42,574 nt of DNA from Deltaproteobacteria bacterium (GTDB taxonomy: Bacteria > Desulfobacterota > Syntrophia > Syntrophales > Smithellaceae): positions 1 to 42,574 of the forward strand of contig JANYAY010000058.1 in NCBI GenBank assembly GCA_025361065.1. Direction: 5' to 3'. The notes under the pieces were generated by a model, which worked only from the letters and a program-made list of their open reading frames with translations, did no database searches and was not told the DNA's origin. Below are positions 40,187 to 42,574 of the stretch, one piece after another (the stretch's first letter is position 1; every line of letters begins with the position of its first letter). The translations under genes and the position numbers were made by a program.

Positions 40187-41434
40187 ATGATTATCGTTAA
40201 CGGTGGAGTAACTGTTCCAAAGGGGTTCCTGGCCAGCGGCATAAGGGCCGGCATCAAGAAGTCGGGCAACCCGGACCTGGCTCTCCTTTATTCCGAGACA
40301 CCTGCCGTGGCCGCCGGGGTATTTACGACTAACGCTTTTAAGGCATCTCCGGTAGAGCTGAGCATCGCGAATTTAAGGAATAAAACCCACCGGGCCATAG
40401 TCGTCAACAGCGGTAATGCCAATTGCGCCAACGGCCGTCAGGGCGATGCCGACGCGCTTGCGATGGCCGGATATATAGCCGAAGGTCTGGCACTGGGCAG
40501 GAGTGAAATATTGGTGGCTTCGACCGGGATAATCGGACACAGGCTTCCGGTGAAGAAGATAGAGATGAAGACGACAGAGCTGATAGCGGGGCTGTCGGCA
40601 AAAGGCGGAAGCGACCTTGCAGTGGCGATAATGACTACCGACACGGTGAAGAAAGAGATAGCAGTTAAGGTTAAGCTTGGCGGTAAGGTCGTTAAGATAG
40701 GCGGCGCGGCTAAAGGCGGCGGGATGCTGCATCCGCTCATGAAGAAGGCGGGCAGATCCGCCGGAATGATTGTGGACAAGCATGCGACGATGCTCGGCTT
40801 TATTACTACGGACGTATTGATATCCAAGGCGATGCTCGAAGGTGCGTTGGCGGAGGCTGCCGATGAGTCCTTTAATATGATATCGGTCGACGGGGATATG
40901 TCGACAAACGATTCTTTGTTCATCATGGCCAACGGCCTGGCCGGCAACAAAAAGATAACGCGAACCGGCAAAGATTACAAAGTATTCCTCGAAGCGTTGC
41001 GCGGCTTATGCATAACGCTCGCCAAGATGCTTGCAGGCGACGGCGCAGGCGAGACAAAATTAGTCGAGATAAAAGTCTTGGGCGCCAAGACCGATGAGAG
41101 TGCGCGGATTATCGCCAGGAAGATATCGACATCGAACCTTCTCAAATGCGCCCTTTTCGGGGAAGACCCGAACTGGGGACGAGTGGCGGCATCGGCCGGG
41201 TCGGCAGGCGTGGATTTCGATCCGGGCAATACAGATATCTATCTGGGGCCGGCTAAGGTCCTCTCCGGAGGGTCGAGCATGAAAACCTTTGATAAGGAGA
41301 AGGTCAGGAAATATATAAAGGGTAAAGAGGTATTTATCAAGGTGGATCTGAAAAGCGGCAAGGGTTCAGCCACCGCCTGGACCTGCGACTTTTTGAAAGA
41401 GTACGTAACTATAAACTCGGAGTATTCGACATGA
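40187..41434 (+). CDS. argJ: bifunctional glutamate N-acetyltransferase / ornithine acetyltransferase ArgJ
   Basis: 415 residues, an ArgJ-family Ntn-type enzyme. It recycles acetyl from N-acetylornithine to glutamate in arginine synthesis, and if bifunctional also uses acetyl-CoA. Conserved segments are KGFLASGIRAGIKKSG, FTTNAFKASPVE, NSGNANCANG, STGIIGHRLP and the self-cleavage site ATMLGFITTD, where Thr201 becomes the nucleophile. The stretch just before it is odd: about 14 extra residues separate the GMLHP motif from ATML, which are nearly adjacent in the family. The C-terminus (GEDPNWGRVAASAG) is normal. Isoleucine is very often ATA, unlike the genes to the left. The stop overlaps the argB start as ATGA. 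The ribosome site is AAAAGG. Confidence 0.88.
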   Translation: MIIVNGGVTVPKGFLASGIRAGIKKSGNPDLALLYSETPAVAAGVFTTNAFKASPVELSIANLRNKTHRAIVVNSGNANCANGRQGDADALAMAGYIAEGLALGRSEILVASTGIIGHRLPVKKIEMKTTELIAGLSAKGGSDLAVAIMTTDTVKKEIAVKVKLGGKVVKIGGAAKGGGMLHPLMKKAGRSAGMIVDKHATMLGFITTDVLISKAMLEGALAEAADESFNMISVDGDMSTNDSLFIMANGLAGNKKITRTGKDYKVFLEALRGLCITLAKMLAGDGAGETKLVEIKVLGAKTDESARIIARKISTSNLLKCALFGEDPNWGRVAASAGSAGVDFDPGNTDIYLGPAKVLSGGSSMKTFDKEKVRKYIKGKEVFIKVDLKSGKGSATAWTCDFLKEYVTINSEYST

Positions 41435-42288
41435 TAAAAGAGGCCATCAAGAAGAGCGGTGTGTTAATAGAAGCACTTCCGTATATAAAAAAGTTCTTCG
41501 GTAAGATCGTCGTGATAAAGTACGGCGGCGCGGCTGTGGATGAAAAGGGCATCGATCGAGGGATACTCGAGGACATCATGTTCATGAACTATGCCGGGAT
41601 GCACCCGGTTGTCATACATGGCGGCGGGCCGTTCATCTCTAAGATGATGAAAAAGGCCGGTATGGAACCGAAGTTCATTAATGGCCGGCGCTATACCGAC
41701 GATCGCACCATCTGGATCATCGACAAGGCCCTGCACATCATCAATAAGAAGATAGTCGGCGAGCTGAAAGGAATGGGTGCCCGGGCGTTCGGTCTGAGCG
41801 GCAGTGAGAACAACCTGATCACAGTGAAGAAGCTGACACCCGGCTATGACCTCGGATTTGTAGGAGAGGTTACATCCGTAGATACGACGGTGGTAAAAAG
41901 GCTTTTGCAGGACAATATGGTACCCGTTATCTATCCGCTTGGTCAGGACAGGAACGGAGAGTTATATAACGTGAATGCGGACGACGTGGCCAGCGCGATC
42001 GCGGCAAAGCTCAAAGCCGAGAAGTTCGTCCTGCTGACAAACGTCATGGGTATCATGAAAGACAAGAATGATCCAAAAACGCTTTACAATACAGTGAAGT
42101 CTTCTGATGTTGAGCACCTTATCAAAGATCAAGTCATCAATTCCGGCATGATACCGAAAGCGGAAGCATGTGTCAGGGCCATCAAGGGGGGAGTCAAGAA
42201 GGCCCACATCCTCGACGCCGGTATCAAACATGCGATGCTTCTGGAAATATTTACGGACACAGGAATAGGAACGGAAATAGTGAAATGA
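41431..42288 (+). CDS. argB: acetylglutamate kinase ArgB
   Basis: 285 residues, a complete amino-acid kinase. VIKYGGAAVDEKG holds the ATP-binding Lys and Gly residues, VIHGGGPFISKMMKKAG binds acetylglutamate, VNADDVASAIAAKLKAEKFVLLTNVMGI covers the catalytic Asp region (core VNADDVA), and SGMIPKAEACVRAIKGGVKKAHILD closes the C-domain (core GMIPK). It phosphorylates N-acetylglutamate, the second step of arginine synthesis. It is translationally coupled to argJ through an ATGA overlap. About half the Ile codons near its start are ATA by eye. The N-terminal helix seen in arginine-inhibited hexameric forms seems present (EAIKKSGVLIEALPYIKKFFG), suggesting feedback control. The usual next gene, argD, is not intact downstream. 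Confidence 0.92.
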   Translation: MIKEAIKKSGVLIEALPYIKKFFGKIVVIKYGGAAVDEKGIDRGILEDIMFMNYAGMHPVVIHGGGPFISKMMKKAGMEPKFINGRRYTDDRTIWIIDKALHIINKKIVGELKGMGARAFGLSGSENNLITVKKLTPGYDLGFVGEVTSVDTTVVKRLLQDNMVPVIYPLGQDRNGELYNVNADDVASAIAAKLKAEKFVLLTNVMGIMKDKNDPKTLYNTVKSSDVEHLIKDQVINSGMIPKAEACVRAIKGGVKKAHILDAGIKHAMLLEIFTDTGIGTEIVK

Positions 42289-42368
42289 CGAATTTGAACC
42301 TTGCTCTCCGGCATGCCCACGCATTCGCCGCGGTTCCCTGCTGGTCTCAACCCTTGCATTTCTGTTGA
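42285..42368 (+). pseudogene. ATGA-coupled 27-codon frame, possible remnant of a third arg gene
   Basis: The argB stop overlaps an ATG in the same ATGA arrangement as argJ/argB. The frame it opens closes after 27 codons, at the edge of the tandem repeat. The first residues (MTNLNLALRHAHAF) show no recognisable domain. It may be the cut-off beginning of a gene such as argD, or a chance frame. There is no strong internal ribosome site. Confidence 0.3.
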
Positions 42369-42370
42369 TA

Positions 42371-42574
42371 CGGCGTCTAGCCGCCGGTATTAAAGCGCAG
42401 TCAAGCCTGCGCACTCCAAAAAACATGGAGTGCGGCGACGCGGCGCCGCTTTGCATTCAGGTTTTGCTTTTGGTATTGATCCGGCGTCTGGCCACCGGTA
42501 TTAAAGTGCAGTCAAGCCTGCGCACTCCCAAAAATATGGAGTGCGGCGACTCGGCGCCGCTTTGCATTCAGGTT
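42371..42574 (+). repeat. tandem 111-bp repeat, about two units, running off the window
   Basis: CGGCGTCT at 42371 and 42482, and GGAGTGCGGCGAC at 42427 and 42538, give a period of 111 bp. The units are about 90 percent alike by eye. Each unit holds a hairpin (CGCACTCC ... GGAGTGCG) and the sequence CGGCGCCGCTTTGCATTCAGGTT. The second unit is cut by the window end, so the array may continue. No coding frame runs through it. Confidence 0.85.

Noticed and set aside
42371-42574. Tandem repeats at the right end as a CRISPR array
   Set aside because: The period is 111 bp with the whole unit conserved; there are no short repeats alternating with unique spacers and no cas genes.
1-42574. tRNA, rRNA or known riboswitches
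   Set aside because: No cloverleaf with CCA-side features, no rRNA-like stretches and no familiar riboswitch cores were recognised on either strand by reading.

Overview
The window reads as a piece of an anaerobic deltaproteobacterial genome, most like Syntrophales (the Smithella/Syntrophus type). The reasons are its density of acyl-CoA synthetases, acyl-CoA dehydrogenases and biotin-dependent carboxylase genes, a B12-type radical SAM protein, an AtuA-family protein and a PAS-LuxR regulator. This placement rests on gene content and recall, not on a search. No rRNA, tRNA, CRISPR array or transposase gene was seen.

Region 1 (about 590-11700, minus strand) is one long operon. In transcription order it encodes a ketosynthase, a ketosynthase-like chain-length factor that has lost all three catalytic residues, an acyl-CoA ligase, an acyl-CoA dehydrogenase, a B12-binding radical SAM protein, an aromatic amino-acid ammonia-lyase, a hotdog thioesterase, a FakA-DegV (fatty acid kinase plus fatty acid binding) fusion and a family 2 glycosyltransferase. 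Lyase, ligase, KS/CLF, thioesterase and glycosyltransferase form the core logic of aryl-polyene / dialkylresorcinol type pathways. The radical SAM, acyl-CoA dehydrogenase and FakAB fusion are not part of the classical set. This is the best candidate for an undescribed system.

Region 2 (12037-26468, plus strand) is an acyl-CoA catabolic cluster of the Liu/Atu kind: carboxyltransferase, biotin carboxylase, separate biotin carrier, enoyl-CoA hydratase, AtuA-like protein, acyl-CoA synthetase, isovaleryl/citronellyl-type acyl-CoA dehydrogenase and a nitronate monooxygenase-like flavoprotein. A TetR regulator, an MFS transporter and an M20 peptidase follow. It is divergent from region 1 across a 339-bp gap that holds overlapping palindromes.

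Region 3 (26479-28194) is a small AT-rich islet: a DUF6122-like membrane protein, a DmeF-type metal efflux protein and a divergent 56-residue ribbon-helix-helix protein, with a perfect 24-bp palindrome between the last two. Region 4 (28374-31927) holds a PAS-LuxR regulator, a short-chain dehydrogenase and an acyl-CoA synthetase, ended by a strong bidirectional terminator.

Region 5 (32146-39427, minus strand) encodes a GntR/FCD regulator, a GlpD-like dehydrogenase, an alkyl-DHAP-synthase-like flavoprotein, a DUF362 protein and an FGGY kinase. Together these suggest glycerol-phosphate or ether-glycerol chemistry. Region 6 (40187-end) carries argJ and argB with visibly different codon use and different repeats. 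It is separated from region 5 by 760 bp of hairpin-rich non-coding DNA, so it may be foreign DNA or an assembly join.

Two intergenic repeat families (three copies of 120-143 bp, two copies of about 101 bp) sit just after stop codons throughout the first 32 kb. The terminal arms of the first family vary in a compensatory way between copies.
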